DNA of 38,993 nt, from the IMG/VR virus record IMGVR_UViG_3300036795_000443, positions 1 through 38,993 of that record; one strand, 5' to 3'. Position numbers and translations under genes: made by a program. This document shows positions 20,265 to 29,189 of this stretch, in pieces; the first letter of the stretch is position 1; every line of letters begins with the position of its first letter. The notes beneath the pieces are model-generated. The model worked only from the letters and a program-made list of their open reading frames with translations, was not told where the DNA came from and did no database searches. The DNA is from a virus.

Positions 20265-22926
20265 AGGATTGCAGCCAGCGGACGCGCTTCGCGCCAACGG
20301 CGACGGAACGGGCGGCGATGGTACGGGTGGTGATGGCCAGCAGCCGGGCCCGGAGATCTTTACGGCGCTGGACTGGCAGCAGCAGGACCCGGACTATGTG
20401 CCAGGGCGCTACGCGTCGATCGACGTCAGTGACCAGCCGATGTTCGGGCCGGACGAGCTGGCGGGCTACAAGGATGTAATCGACCAGCTGACCGAGTCGG
20501 CCACCAAGACGGACTCGAGCTCGCGGATCTTCGAGATCCTGCAGGCCTGGGAGGCGCGGCTGTTCTCGCGCGGCTACCAGTTCCTACTCTCGGGCAACAA
20601 GGGCTGGGGATTGTTCGGCGGGGCGGGGCGGGCGACGCCGGGCTCCATCATGGCGGAAGCCAATGCGCGCAAGCTTTTCGCCTGCAATGTGTATGGCGCG
20701 CGCGAAGACAAGATTATTGCGGCGCTGAGCCGCGAGGTGCCAGGGCTGAAGTTCGGGCCGAAGGATCCTGATTCGCCGCCGGACCAGACCATGGCCGATG
20801 AGAGCGATACCTACCTCGAGGTCTGGAAGACGGATTCGGACATCAAGGGCGTGCTGGCCAAGATCAGCCGCCTGTTCTACACCGACGGGCGCGCGGTGCT
20901 GTGGACCCGGTCCGTGGCCGACCAGCAGCGCTGGGGTACGGAGGCGGTGACCCAGGATGAGACCTTCGGCGCCGGCGAGGCCGAGGGCGTCACGCCGGAA
21001 AACGAGATGCAGGGCGCAGGCGAGGCGCTCGACGTAGGTGAAGGCGAAGTTCTCCCACCCGGAGTGCTGTCCGACGCGGAGTCGGCGGAGTCGCCGGCGG
21101 TGTGTGAGATCACGACGGCGCACGGCACGCTGGAGAGTAAGCTGCCGATCTACGCGGACGAGATCTTCGACATGGGCCATCTTCGCCTGGCCGAAGAGGT
21201 CGACGTCGATATCCTGCGCGAGCGCTATCCGTGGATCGAGGACAAGATCGAAGCGGGGCAGTCGGCGGCGGGATCGAGCGACCAGTACGACCGCATGGCG
21301 CGCATCAATGTGCGGCTGGCGGTGCAGAACTCGACAGCCTCGGGCGAGACGTTCATGAAGGACGCCACCGAGACCCATACCTGGTTCCGGCCGAGCCAGT
21401 ACCGCATGATCAAAGACAAGACCAAGCGGGCAGCGTGGTACAAGAACTTCCCGCGCGGCTGCCGGATCACGCATGCGGGCTCGCAGTTTGCCTTCGCCCG
21501 CAACGAGGGCATGGACGATCACCTGACGGTGACGCACGCGCGCAAGGGCGATGGCCAGAACCGTCGCGCGATCGGCGCCAACTACCTGCCGCTGCAGAAG
21601 GTGCTGAACCAGAATCTGAGCCTGGTGGTGCGGTATTTTGTGGGCTGCATTCCGCGGCGCTTTGCGGCCGAGGGGCCGATCGACGTCGACGCGCTGAACC
21701 AGCAGTCGAGCGATCCGTCGATTGTGACGCCGGTGCGGTTGGAGAACCCAGCGCAGAGAATCCAGGACCTGACCGGCATCGAGAATGTGCCGACGATCGC
21801 GAGCGGCCTGATGGAGTTTGTGCAGTGGCTGGTGAATGGCGCGCCCGAAGCCATGGACGGCGCGACGCCGACGATGTTTGGCCAGGGCGATGTGGGCACG
21901 GTGGGCGAGTCGCAGCTGAACCGCGACCAGAGCCTGCAGGTGTTTGGCCAGCCCTGGGCGCATAGCTGCAAGGCGCTGGCCCAGGCGGCGACGCAGGCGG
22001 CGATGTCCGCGCGCGCCAACCGCAAGACCGACATCCGGAGCCGCACGCCGGGGCAGAACAAGCTGACCGTGCAGCTGGCCAATCTGAAGGGCAACGCGCT
22101 GTGCTATCCGGTGAGCCTGGAGATCCCGCAGACGCTGGCCGAGCAGGAGGCCCAGACCGCGCAGCTGGTGGAGCAGTCCGCCAACGTGGCGCTGTACAAG
22201 GCGATCGTCGAAGATCCGCTGAACCTTCCGTTCTTCTCCAACATGCCGAGCCTGAGCGGGCTGAACATCCCAGGGCTGGATGCGGTGGAGAAGCAGCAGG
22301 GCGAGTTCGAGCTACTGCTGGAGTCCGGACCGATCGACAACCCGGACCTGCAGCAGTGGCCGGACTACCAGAACTGGCAGCAGCTGCAGCAGGTCGTCGC
22401 CGAGGGTGAAACGCATCCGGAGGCGCAGACGCCCGACGGGGCGAAGTTACTTGCGCAGGCGAAACAGGCGCTTGCGTTGCTGCAGCCTCCGGTACCAGTA
22501 AAGATCTCGAGCGTGCCGGTGGCCCAGGACGGCAGCGAGAACCATGCGGTGGAGGCGGCGGTAACGCTGGCCAAGATCAACTCGCCGGAGGGCCGCAAGC
22601 TGAAGAACGGCGACGCCGAGCAGCAGGCCTGGTACCAGAACCTGTTGCTGCACTGGCAGCAGCATGAGGCGATCAAGAAGAAGCTGACGCCGGTGCCGCC
22701 GCTGATCCCGAAGGTGAGCATCACGGGCGCGATCGACAAGGCTCCGCCGGCAGTGCAGGCGCAGGCGTGGCAGGCGGTGGGCGTGCAGGCCGGGCCGGAT
22801 GACTTCACCAACGCGGGCGAGCTGGTGCCGCACGAGGTGACGGTTGAGAAGGAAGGCGTCGACGCCAGTGGCGTGCCGGTGAAGCAGAAGATCTCGACGG
22901 TGAATCCCGGCGGTCAACTGCGTTGA
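20257..22926 (+). CDS. Portal protein (P22-like)
   Basis: An 889-aa portal, the dodecameric ring through which DNA enters and leaves the head. The size, the long C-terminal region and the sequence ARKLFACNVYGAREDKIIAA then ISRLFYTDGRAVLWTRSVAD match P22-type portals (about 700-850 aa). ATG 20257 is chosen over 20206 because it follows the previous gene. Its N-terminus starts with a dispersed repeat copy (20266-20295, read as LQPADALRANG) followed by a Gly/Asp repeat, an unusual extension for a portal. Confidence 0.85.
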   Translation: MPKGLQPADALRANGDGTGGDGTGGDGQQPGPEIFTALDWQQQDPDYVPGRYASIDVSDQPMFGPDELAGYKDVIDQLTESATKTDSSSRIFEILQAWEARLFSRGYQFLLSGNKGWGLFGGAGRATPGSIMAEANARKLFACNVYGAREDKIIAALSREVPGLKFGPKDPDSPPDQTMADESDTYLEVWKTDSDIKGVLAKISRLFYTDGRAVLWTRSVADQQRWGTEAVTQDETFGAGEAEGVTPENEMQGAGEALDVGEGEVLPPGVLSDAESAESPAVCEITTAHGTLESKLPIYADEIFDMGHLRLAEEVDVDILRERYPWIEDKIEAGQSAAGSSDQYDRMARINVRLAVQNSTASGETFMKDATETHTWFRPSQYRMIKDKTKRAAWYKNFPRGCRITHAGSQFAFARNEGMDDHLTVTHARKGDGQNRRAIGANYLPLQKVLNQNLSLVVRYFVGCIPRRFAAEGPIDVDALNQQSSDPSIVTPVRLENPAQRIQDLTGIENVPTIASGLMEFVQWLVNGAPEAMDGATPTMFGQGDVGTVGESQLNRDQSLQVFGQPWAHSCKALAQAATQAAMSARANRKTDIRSRTPGQNKLTVQLANLKGNALCYPVSLEIPQTLAEQEAQTAQLVEQSANVALYKAIVEDPLNLPFFSNMPSLSGLNIPGLDAVEKQQGEFELLLESGPIDNPDLQQWPDYQNWQQLQQVVAEGETHPEAQTPDGAKLLAQAKQALALLQPPVPVKISSVPVAQDGSENHAVEAAVTLAKINSPEGRKLKNGDAEQQAWYQNLLLHWQQHEAIKKKLTPVPPLIPKVSITGAIDKAPPAVQAQAWQAVGVQAGPDDFTNAGELVPHEVTVEKEGVDASGVPVKQKISTVNPGGQLR
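20266..20295 (+). repeat. Dispersed palindromic repeat, in-frame
   Basis: Forward copy at the N-terminus of the portal gene, read as LQPADALRA; less conserved first half. Confidence 0.72.
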
Positions 22927-22947
22927 GGCGGGGACGCGCTAGCGCGC
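22926..22947 (+). repeat. Possible hairpin half of the dispersed repeat
   Basis: GGGGACGCGCTAGCGCGC immediately after the portal stop resembles the GACGCGC hairpin half of the family; the CATTGCATG half is absent. A comparable remnant is at 18271-18290. Confidence 0.4.
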
Positions 22948-22981
22948 GAGCAGCGGGCGTAGATACAGGAGACAGAGACAA

Positions 22982-24358
22982 ATGGAATTGAGCGAGTACA
23001 TGCCCGAACCGGGCGTGATCGAGACGTTGTTTGCGGTGGGCGAGGATGGTGGCTTCGATGGCGGTGCCGACGGAGGGCTTGAGGATCCTGGTGGCGACGG
23101 TGGCGGCGACGGCGGTGACGGCGATCTGGGCGACGGTCAAGGTGGCGATCAAAGCACTGAAGGCGCGGGCGCAGATGGACAGGGCGAAGGCGACAAAGCC
23201 GACGCGCGCTATGGGCCGAAGGAGTTTCGCGAGGCGCTGAAGACGTTCGAATCGACGCCGGAGGGCGCGAAGTTCGCCAAGCAGGTGCGCGCCGACTACT
23301 ACGCCACCCAGCAGCTGAAGCAGATGGAGCCAGGCGGCCTGCCGGCGATCCGCGAGAAGTATGCGCTGATCGAGAGTGTAGGCGGTGCCGAAGGCCTGAC
23401 CACGCTGCAGGAGCGGGTGCAGCAGACGGACGCGACCGACGCGGCCCTGGCGGCCGGCGATCCGAAGGCGCTCGAGGCGCTGGGCCCGGACTTCGATCCT
23501 GGCCTGGCCAAGCTGATGCCGTCGATTCTCGATCGCATTATGAAGGCCGATCCGGAGGCATACTCGGCGGCGCTGCTGCCGCACCTGATGGGCGGGCTGA
23601 TGAATTCGCCGATGGTGGGCGACCTGGACCGCATGATCGACGTGCTGGACGCGCCGCACCTGGATGAGAAGGGCAAGATCGCGGCGATTACCAAGCTGCT
23701 GGGAAATATCGGGCAGTGGTTCAAGGCCAACGAGGACCGCGCCGGCAAGCTGAAGACAGCGGGCAGCGACAAGGGCGCCGGCGACATCGCGGAGCAGCGT
23801 GCGCAGCTGGACCGCGAGACGCAGACCGCGCACTGGGACAACAAGATTGCGCCGCGGGTGACGACATACGAGCGCACCAAGCTGGAGGATTTGTTCAAAC
23901 CGTACGCCGCGAAGCTGAAGCTGGATCCGGCCGCGAAGGCCGACCTGTTCGATACCTTCAAGGCGCGGATGAAAGCTGCGGGCGAGGCCGACCCGGCGTA
24001 CATGAAGCAGATGAAGATCTACCGCGGGCAGAAGAATCCCGATCCGGCGACGGTGGCGAACTTTGTGAAGTCGGCGATCAACCGGCACGGGAAGGCTGTC
24101 GTCGACGGGGTGGTGAAGGCGCGCTACGGCCGCTTCATCGGCGGCGGAGCGAAGCCCGGCGTCCAGCAGGCCGGGGCGAAAACCGGTGCGGCGGCTGGCG
24201 CACGTGGGGCAGCGGGCACAGGCGCGGTGACGGTGGTGAGCGTGAAGCCGAACCCGGAGGAGATCGATTACCGCAAGACCTCGGAAGAGGATCAGTGGAA
24301 GAAGATCTACACGCTGAAGGACGGCAGGAAGGTGAAGTGGGTGAAGCCCGCCGCGTGA
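22982..24358 (+). CDS. Scaffold-like protein
   Basis: A 458-aa protein. The first 80 residues are Gly/Asp-rich and disordered (GGDGGGDGGDGDLGDGQGGD), the centre is helical (ALAAGDPKALEALGPDFDPG). Its place between portal and capsid and its acidic disordered N-terminus fit a scaffolding protein. GGAGACAGAGACAA precedes ATG. Identity rests on context and composition. Confidence 0.65.
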   Translation: MELSEYMPEPGVIETLFAVGEDGGFDGGADGGLEDPGGDGGGDGGDGDLGDGQGGDQSTEGAGADGQGEGDKADARYGPKEFREALKTFESTPEGAKFAKQVRADYYATQQLKQMEPGGLPAIREKYALIESVGGAEGLTTLQERVQQTDATDAALAAGDPKALEALGPDFDPGLAKLMPSILDRIMKADPEAYSAALLPHLMGGLMNSPMVGDLDRMIDVLDAPHLDEKGKIAAITKLLGNIGQWFKANEDRAGKLKTAGSDKGAGDIAEQRAQLDRETQTAHWDNKIAPRVTTYERTKLEDLFKPYAAKLKLDPAAKADLFDTFKARMKAAGEADPAYMKQMKIYRGQKNPDPATVANFVKSAINRHGKAVVDGVVKARYGRFIGGGAKPGVQQAGAKTGAAAGARGAAGTGAVTVVSVKPNPEEIDYRKTSEEDQWKKIYTLKDGRKVKWVKPAA

Positions 24359-24576
24359 TCGGGTTCATGCCGGGGAATCGAAATCGCCGGCCGATCTATG
24401 GCGTACGGACGGGTGGCAAGATCGGATATGCCGAACGCGACGAGCAGGGAAATGAATGGTTCTGTGGCCCCGACGGGAGACGCGTTGCGAAGGTCCTCCG
24501 CTTCAAATGCGAGGCACCTGAAGTCAGCGCGAATCTTTGCGGCGGAACGATCATTACTCTCGAGGACCTCGAGTAA
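24355..24576 (+). CDS. Small hypothetical protein
   Basis: A 73-aa protein, GTG start with GTGA overlap (ATG 24367 is an alternative). Contains KVLRFKCEAPEVSANLCGGT with two cysteines. Possibly a small head accessory. No family recognised. Confidence 0.55.
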   Translation: MIGFMPGNRNRRPIYGVRTGGKIGYAERDEQGNEWFCGPDGRRVAKVLRFKCEAPEVSANLCGGTIITLEDLE

Positions 24577-24604
24577 CCCATATCAGGATTTGTAAAGGTT
24601 TCGT

Positions 24605-24802
24605 GTGGTGCACGACGACAAAAGACGTCCTGCGCCACCGGAAAAGTTTGGCCGTAAGAGACAGCGGCCAGTGAGTAGAAGTACGGAGTACCAGATTCAG
24701 CCGCGGTTCGAGATCACTACCTCGTTAAACGTGAAGCCGGCGCGCTTGATCGATCGAGTGACGAGACATCACGACGCCATGATACGGGCGAGCTGCGCAT
24801 AA
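24605..24802 (+). CDS. Doubtful small basic protein before capsid
   Basis: A 65-aa basic frame (GTG start) between scaffold and capsid genes. AAAGG lies upstream. Codon choice is less like its neighbours, so it may be non-coding; the 24577-24853 stretch otherwise shows only the ribosome-binding site before the capsid ATG. Confidence 0.3.
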   Translation: MVHDDKRRPAPPEKFGRKRQRPVSRSTEYQIQPRFEITTSLNVKPARLIDRVTRHHDAMIRASCA

Positions 24803-24853
24803 GCGCGTTCGGGACGGACATGGGCGATCTCAGGCAAAGCAGGAAACAACATC

Positions 24854-26194
24854 ATGGCACCAGTGACAGAGCTGGCCTACGAGGCAGTGGAACTTGAAGC
24901 GTTCGTAGACCAGATTCCCGATTACCAGGCGCGCTTCAACAAGCTGCAGCAGCGGCTGTTGAAGGACGGCAAGAAGCACCCCATCTCCAACATGACCTCG
25001 GCGGGCGGCGTGCAGCGCCAGCCGCTGCGGGTTCCATTCCGCGCGCAGGGCGGCGCGGCCATCCAGCAGTTCTCGGCCGACAGCGGGGGCACGATCCCGA
25101 TGTGGCCGAGCGGCACCGGATCGACCACGGATTCGTTCGTGGCGGCGCCGGTCCGCATCATCAACACGTGCACCATCTCCAACCTCACCCAGCAGGCCAC
25201 TGACGGCAAGGATCGCGGCCTGGTGAAGGTGAACAAGGAGGAGATGAAGCAGTCGCTGAAGTCGTTCGAGAACGGCATCGAAGGCCTGTTCAACGGCGAC
25301 GGCTCGGGCACCATCACCAACATCCCGACCACCGCGACGGTCAGCTCGAACTCGGGTAGCGGAGCGCAGACCAGCTACATCAGCGGCCTGAACACGGTGG
25401 CCGGCTTCAGCGATCAGCAGGTGATCCAGGTGCTGCCGGCGGTGGGTGGAACGGCGCGCGGCGTGGCGACGATCAGCTACGTGGATCCGGTCGCGCAGAC
25501 GCTGTACTTCTCGACGGTGCTGCCGGCGACGGGTGGAGCGACGCAGACGGGCGACATCCTGGTGGTGCTGGGAGCAACGGGCACAGCCGGATCGTCGATC
25601 TACGGCAAGAACTACTGGATCGCGAACGGAAGCACGGGCACGATCGCGGGCATCAACAAGGCGCTGTATCCGGGCCGCCTGTCGACCCCGACCATCAACC
25701 TGAACAACACCGGCGCGATCACGCTGGCGATGTCCGGGCGCGTGGAAGCGCTGCTGTCCAGGGCGCGCGGCGACGAGTACGACGAGAACGAGCAGGAGTT
25801 TTATTACACCAACCCTGCCCAGGGCGTCGCGCTCTCGATGAGCTACTACAACACGCTCATCACCCGCGCCGATGACGGTGGCGAGGACGTTCCCGACCTG
25901 GCCAAGCGCAGCCTGCAGAAGCAGTGGGGCGGAAAGCCGGTGGTCTACTCGAACACCTGCGACCCGACCCGGATGGACCGCTTCCGGCCGAGCGACTGGC
26001 ATGTGGGCGTGATGTTCGATACGCGCCTGCATGAGTGGACGCCGGGCAACACGATTGCGCCGCTGCCGGCGGTGACCGCGGGCTACAGCTACTACGACGC
26101 GATCACCTTCGGGTACGAGTGCGGCCTGCAGCTGGTGTGCGCGGATCCCAAGGGACAGTTCTACTTCCAGGGCTTGCCAGTTCCAACTGTGTAG
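24854..26194 (+). CDS. Major capsid protein (probable)
   Basis: A 446-aa protein placed right after the scaffold-like gene and before the GroES-like gene. The N-terminal helix (VELEAFVDQIPDYQARFNKL) and the mixed beta-rich body fit an HK97-fold capsid, which shows little sequence identity between phages. There is a loop-rich Gly/Ser/Thr insert about residues 160-255. CAGGAAACAACATC leads the ATG. The call rests mainly on position and size. Confidence 0.72.
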   Translation: MAPVTELAYEAVELEAFVDQIPDYQARFNKLQQRLLKDGKKHPISNMTSAGGVQRQPLRVPFRAQGGAAIQQFSADSGGTIPMWPSGTGSTTDSFVAAPVRIINTCTISNLTQQATDGKDRGLVKVNKEEMKQSLKSFENGIEGLFNGDGSGTITNIPTTATVSSNSGSGAQTSYISGLNTVAGFSDQQVIQVLPAVGGTARGVATISYVDPVAQTLYFSTVLPATGGATQTGDILVVLGATGTAGSSIYGKNYWIANGSTGTIAGINKALYPGRLSTPTINLNNTGAITLAMSGRVEALLSRARGDEYDENEQEFYYTNPAQGVALSMSYYNTLITRADDGGEDVPDLAKRSLQKQWGGKPVVYSNTCDPTRMDRFRPSDWHVGVMFDTRLHEWTPGNTIAPLPAVTAGYSYYDAITFGYECGLQLVCADPKGQFYFQGLPVPTV

Positions 26195-26210
26195 GTAGAC
26201 AAGAACAGTA

Positions 26211-26266
26211 AGGTGGGGCCTTGGTGAAGCCACCTCAGGCTTAAACGAGAATGACTCGGCCCACCT
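26211..26266 (+). ncRNA. Candidate structured RNA between capsid and GroES-like genes
   Basis: Outer stem: AGGTGGG-g-CC (26211-26220) pairs with GGCCCACCT (26258-26266), one bulged G. Inside are two hairpins, GGTG-aagc-CACC (26223-26234) and CGAG-aatga-CTCG (26246-26258). A short TTTT follows at 26270. This three-way-junction layout could be an attenuator or processing site tuning GroES-like expression against capsid. Confidence 0.45.
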
Positions 26267-26289
26267 AGATTTTCAGGAGACAAAGAGAC

Positions 26290-26775
26290 ATGGGAGAGGC
26301 GAAGCAGCGCAAGCTGCGTGAGGCCGAAGTATTGGCGGCGGGGGAGGCACTGGGCGTGCCAATTATCCGGCCGCGCGAGGAAGTGAAGTTCCGGGCGGTA
26401 CTGGACAAGATCTTCGTGGAGGAGATCCCGGTGGCCGAGACAGAGCTCAGCACGAGCGGGCTTGTGCTGTCCGACCAGGCGCACACGCGGCTGTCGCGCA
26501 AGCCGATGACCGGCAAGGTGCTGGCAGTGGGCGATGGCGTGCCCATGGGCGGGATCCTGATGCCGATGCCGTACAAGGTGGGCGACGTAGTGCGCTGCTC
26601 TGAGTACGGCCGCGACTACATCAACCTGCGCAACGGCCGCAACGGAGAGAACGCGTTCGAGAAGGGCGAGGTTCGCACCTTCCTGATCCGCGTCGCCGAC
26701 ACCCACGGCGAACTGGTGCCATTGCATGGAGCGGACGCGCCTGACGGCGCCAATGCAAAGCTGGTGCTGGGCTAA
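26290..26775 (+). CDS. GroES (Cpn10)-like co-chaperonin
   Basis: A 161-aa protein with a Cpn10-type core about residues 34-116: VLDKIFVEEIPVAETELSTS (start strand and mobile-loop area), GLVLSD, then GKVLAVGDGV with GGILMPMPYKVGDVVRCSEY, matching the GroES pattern VGxG…KVGDxVLF. T4 gp31 and RB49 CocO are phage GroES homologues needed for capsid folding. Its place directly after the capsid gene fits that role. The mobile loop contact (IVL/IIL) is not obvious. The C-terminal tail VPLHGADAPDGAN comes from a dispersed repeat (26719-26751). Confidence 0.8.
   Translation: MGEAKQRKLREAEVLAAGEALGVPIIRPREEVKFRAVLDKIFVEEIPVAETELSTSGLVLSDQAHTRLSRKPMTGKVLAVGDGVPMGGILMPMPYKVGDVVRCSEYGRDYINLRNGRNGENAFEKGEVRTFLIRVADTHGELVPLHGADAPDGANAKLVLG
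26719..26751 (+). repeat. Dispersed palindromic repeat, variant hairpin
   Basis: Forward copy near the 3' end of the GroES-like gene. The hairpin is GCGCC-tgac-GGCGC instead of GCGC-ttc-GCGC, a change that preserves base pairing. Confidence 0.8.
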
Positions 26776-27452
26776 TGCCTCGAATCTGTCCCTCTGAGTT
26801 TCAGGACGCGTTCACGCGCGCCGGCGGGACCAACCCGTACGGCGAGCCGGTGTTCAAGATCGTCTGGGCGCAGCACGAGCGGCAGCGTTCGGGCGGCTAC
26901 TGGGCGAAGGATGGCTACCTCGGCTATCGCGACTTCCTGATCGGCGGCAACGAGCCGTGCTGGATGCTGATGATGTGGAAGCCGGCCGCGGCGTTCGGAT
27001 CTCCGGAACGCTGGTACTGGCACCACAAAGACGAGGCGACCGGGCTGCAGGAGCTGGGCGAGTATCCCTACAGCGGGCAATACGTGGTGCTGCACAAGTT
27101 CATTCATCGCGAGATGGTGAACGGCGTCATGGAAGTGGAGCGGCTGGAACTCTCCGGCTTCCTGATCGACGTGGTGCTGCCGGCGGTGAAGTTCTGGGTG
27201 GCGCTGACCGAGGAAGAAAAGGCTGCGGCGCTGCGGCTGGAGATGGAGCTCGAGGAGGATAAGGTCCTGAACGAGATGATGGACGCGAAGGCCGACTGCG
27301 CGCCGGCTTTCCGAGGCGCGACGGCGAGCTTCACGAATCAGGGCTGCCGGACCTCGGTGGTGGCCAAGAAGGTGGAAGTGATGGAGCGCGGGATGCGCCA
27401 GGCGATGGCGTTGGCGGCGAAGATGCCGAAAGGGATGATGCAGCTGAGCTAG
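26775..27452 (+). CDS. Hypothetical head-associated protein
   Basis: A 225-aa protein, 1-nt overlap with GroES-like gene. Aromatic-rich start (FKIVWAQHERQRSGGYWAKD), helix and charged end. It is possibly a head decoration or completion protein. No family recognised. The dispersed repeat (27453-27482) begins immediately after its stop. Confidence 0.58.
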   Translation: MPRICPSEFQDAFTRAGGTNPYGEPVFKIVWAQHERQRSGGYWAKDGYLGYRDFLIGGNEPCWMLMMWKPAAAFGSPERWYWHHKDEATGLQELGEYPYSGQYVVLHKFIHREMVNGVMEVERLELSGFLIDVVLPAVKFWVALTEEEKAAALRLEMELEEDKVLNEMMDAKADCAPAFRGATASFTNQGCRTSVVAKKVEVMERGMRQAMALAAKMPKGMMQLS

Positions 27453-27482
27453 CCATTGCATGGAGCGGACGCGCTTCGCGCC
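27453..27482 (+). repeat. Dispersed palindromic repeat
   Basis: Forward copy directly after the stop of 26775..27452, intergenic. Confidence 0.85.
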
Positions 27483-27581
27483 TCAAACGCGGCACGTTGT
27501 GGTGAGCTCTCCCGGGAGTAAGCTGGGCACAACTGAGCACCCTGGGATGCGCGCTGTTCAGACCCCACCTTTCGAAAGGGC

Positions 27582-28160
27582 GTGTCTATGAATCCCACCG
27601 CAACGCAGTCCAACCAGTATCCGCTGTACAAGTGCCACAAGGAAGTTTCTGCCGCGAAGATCCAGAGCGTCGAGCGTGGCGGCGACGGCTCGCTGACGCT
27701 TCACCTCTACGACGGCTTCGACAACGTCGTGATCCCGCACGAGGAAATGCAGCGCAAGCCCCGGCCGGAAACGGGCTGGTACCTGGTGCTGTATGGCGAC
27801 GGCTACCGAACGTTCTCGCCGGCGAAGGCGTTTGAAGAGGGCTATACGCCGGTCAGTGAAATGGCGGACGAGAGTGACAACGTCATCGCATTCGATTCGG
27901 CCATGCTGTGGCGCGAGTATGCTGCGGCTCTCGAGCGCAAGCTCAACACCGACACCGCTTCGATCGCCGGAAACGAGCGGCGCACCGAGCCTCCCTCGAC
28001 GCAGGAGATCAGGGAGATATCGGGGCTCCCTGCCACAGGCGCCGGCAGCAGCGAGCAGAGGCGGCGGGCGACCGACTGGCCGAATCCGGGCGACGTCAAC
28101 CAGGGCCAGCAGCAGGAGGAAGGCGAGCTGGACACAGTGGCCGCCAACTCGACCGGATAG
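27582..28160 (+). CDS. Hypothetical late protein
   Basis: A 192-aa protein; a second ATG lies at residue 3 (27588). N-terminus alpha/beta (YPLYKCHKEVSAAKIQSVER), C-terminus disordered (GQQQEEGELDTVAANSTG). It ends at a strong terminator. Function unknown. Confidence 0.6.
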   Translation: MSMNPTATQSNQYPLYKCHKEVSAAKIQSVERGGDGSLTLHLYDGFDNVVIPHEEMQRKPRPETGWYLVLYGDGYRTFSPAKAFEEGYTPVSEMADESDNVIAFDSAMLWREYAAALERKLNTDTASIAGNERRTEPPSTQEIREISGLPATGAGSSEQRRRATDWPNPGDVNQGQQQEEGELDTVAANSTG

Positions 28161-28185
28161 TACGAACGTTTCAAAGGAACGGAGA

Positions 28186-28208
28186 GCCCCGCCTCGAGCG
28201 GGGCTTTT
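28186..28208 (+). terminator. Intrinsic terminator
   Basis: Perfect 7-bp stem GCCCCGC-ctcga-GCGGGGC (28186-28204) followed by TTTT. It would end or attenuate the capsid-side transcript. A dispersed repeat follows at 28217. Confidence 0.8.
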
Positions 28209-28216
28209 CTATGCCC

Positions 28217-28247
28217 GGCGCGCAGCGCGTCGGCTGCATGCAATGCC
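28217..28247 (-). repeat. Dispersed palindromic repeat
   Basis: Reverse orientation copy between the 28186 terminator and the 28256 gene start. Confidence 0.8.
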
Positions 28248-28255
28248 AAGGAGAC

Positions 28256-29173
28256 ATGACAATTATGGAATTTCACGACCTGAATCACCCTGAGTCCAGG
28301 GAAAAGACGGCCGCTGCGAATGCGCAGTGGTTTGACCCGCGGGTCGACCGCAACATGCTGCGCACGCCGGACCGCATGATCCACGTGTTCTCGACCTCGG
28401 CGCGCGAGTTTCGCATCGATCGCGCACCGCTGTGGTCGAAGCTGGTGCTGCGCGGCTGTAAGCCGGGCGAGCGCTACGTTACTGTCGCCCATGTGCCCGA
28501 TCCGCTGATCCAGGCGGTGCACAACACCGAGAACGGACGTCAGCGCGGCGAAGCGCATGACGGCTGGCGCGCGGCCGTCGACCTGCTGAACCCGAATAAC
28601 CCGACCAACGATCCGGACTGGAATCCCGGGCCGGAGATGGCCGCGTTCTTCGGCACCAGTGCCGGTGCGGACCTGTTTGCGCAGGGCCTGTTCCTCTCGC
28701 TGAATGAGGTGCCGACGGAGCAGGAGATTGCCAAGGCGGAGGCTCGCCGCGGCAAGCGCTCCGAAGCGCTGATCGCGCATGCGGACTCGCTCGAGAGCAC
28801 GTCGCCCAAGGAGCTGATGGAGTTCCTGAACGGGCCGGACGGCATGGACCTGCGCATGGCGCTGGATTTCTTCGGCGAGGAGCGCGCGTACCACAAGAAG
28901 CGCAAGGCCTCGAGGCTGTGCCCGAACTGTGGTGAGTCGATCGCCTCCGGCGTGGGCTTCCACAAGAGCGCAGCGCTGGGCGTGATCTGCGTTCTCGACT
29001 GGCAGAAGGCTGTCGACGCAGGCGTGAAATCGAAATCTGACGTACCCCAAGGCAAAGAGTGGTGGCCATCACCTGGAGCGGACGCGCCTGACGGCGCCGA
29101 AGCGGATGCAACGGCGACTGCGAAGCCGGCAAAGAAGCCGGCAGCGAAGAAAGCAGCCGGCAAGGCTGCTTAA
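28256..29173 (+). CDS. Hypothetical structural protein with zinc ribbon
   Basis: A 305-aa protein. Residues about 1-110 are unknown (WFDPRVDRNMLRTPDRMIHV), a helical middle follows, and residues 220-245 hold CPNCGES. The C-terminal tail is Ala/Lys-rich (KPAKKPAAKKAAGKAA) with a dispersed repeat (29066-29098) read as PGADAPDGAE. AAGGAG lies too close for ATG 28256 and suits ATG 28265, so either start is possible. No recognised family. Confidence 0.6.
   Translation: MTIMEFHDLNHPESREKTAAANAQWFDPRVDRNMLRTPDRMIHVFSTSAREFRIDRAPLWSKLVLRGCKPGERYVTVAHVPDPLIQAVHNTENGRQRGEAHDGWRAAVDLLNPNNPTNDPDWNPGPEMAAFFGTSAGADLFAQGLFLSLNEVPTEQEIAKAEARRGKRSEALIAHADSLESTSPKELMEFLNGPDGMDLRMALDFFGEERAYHKKRKASRLCPNCGESIASGVGFHKSAALGVICVLDWQKAVDAGVKSKSDVPQGKEWWPSPGADAPDGAEADATATAKPAKKPAAKKAAGKAA
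29066..29098 (+). repeat. Dispersed palindromic repeat, in-frame variant
   Basis: Forward copy in 28256..29173 with the same variant hairpin as 26719-26751, read as SPGADAPDGAE. Confidence 0.75.
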
Positions 29174-29189
29174 AGGGACGTCAACCAAC

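Noticed and set aside
20584-24088. Long minus-strand frames (459 and 427 aa) opposite portal and scaffold
   Set aside because: Composition is typical of antisense in GC-rich DNA; no domains and no ribosome-binding sites.
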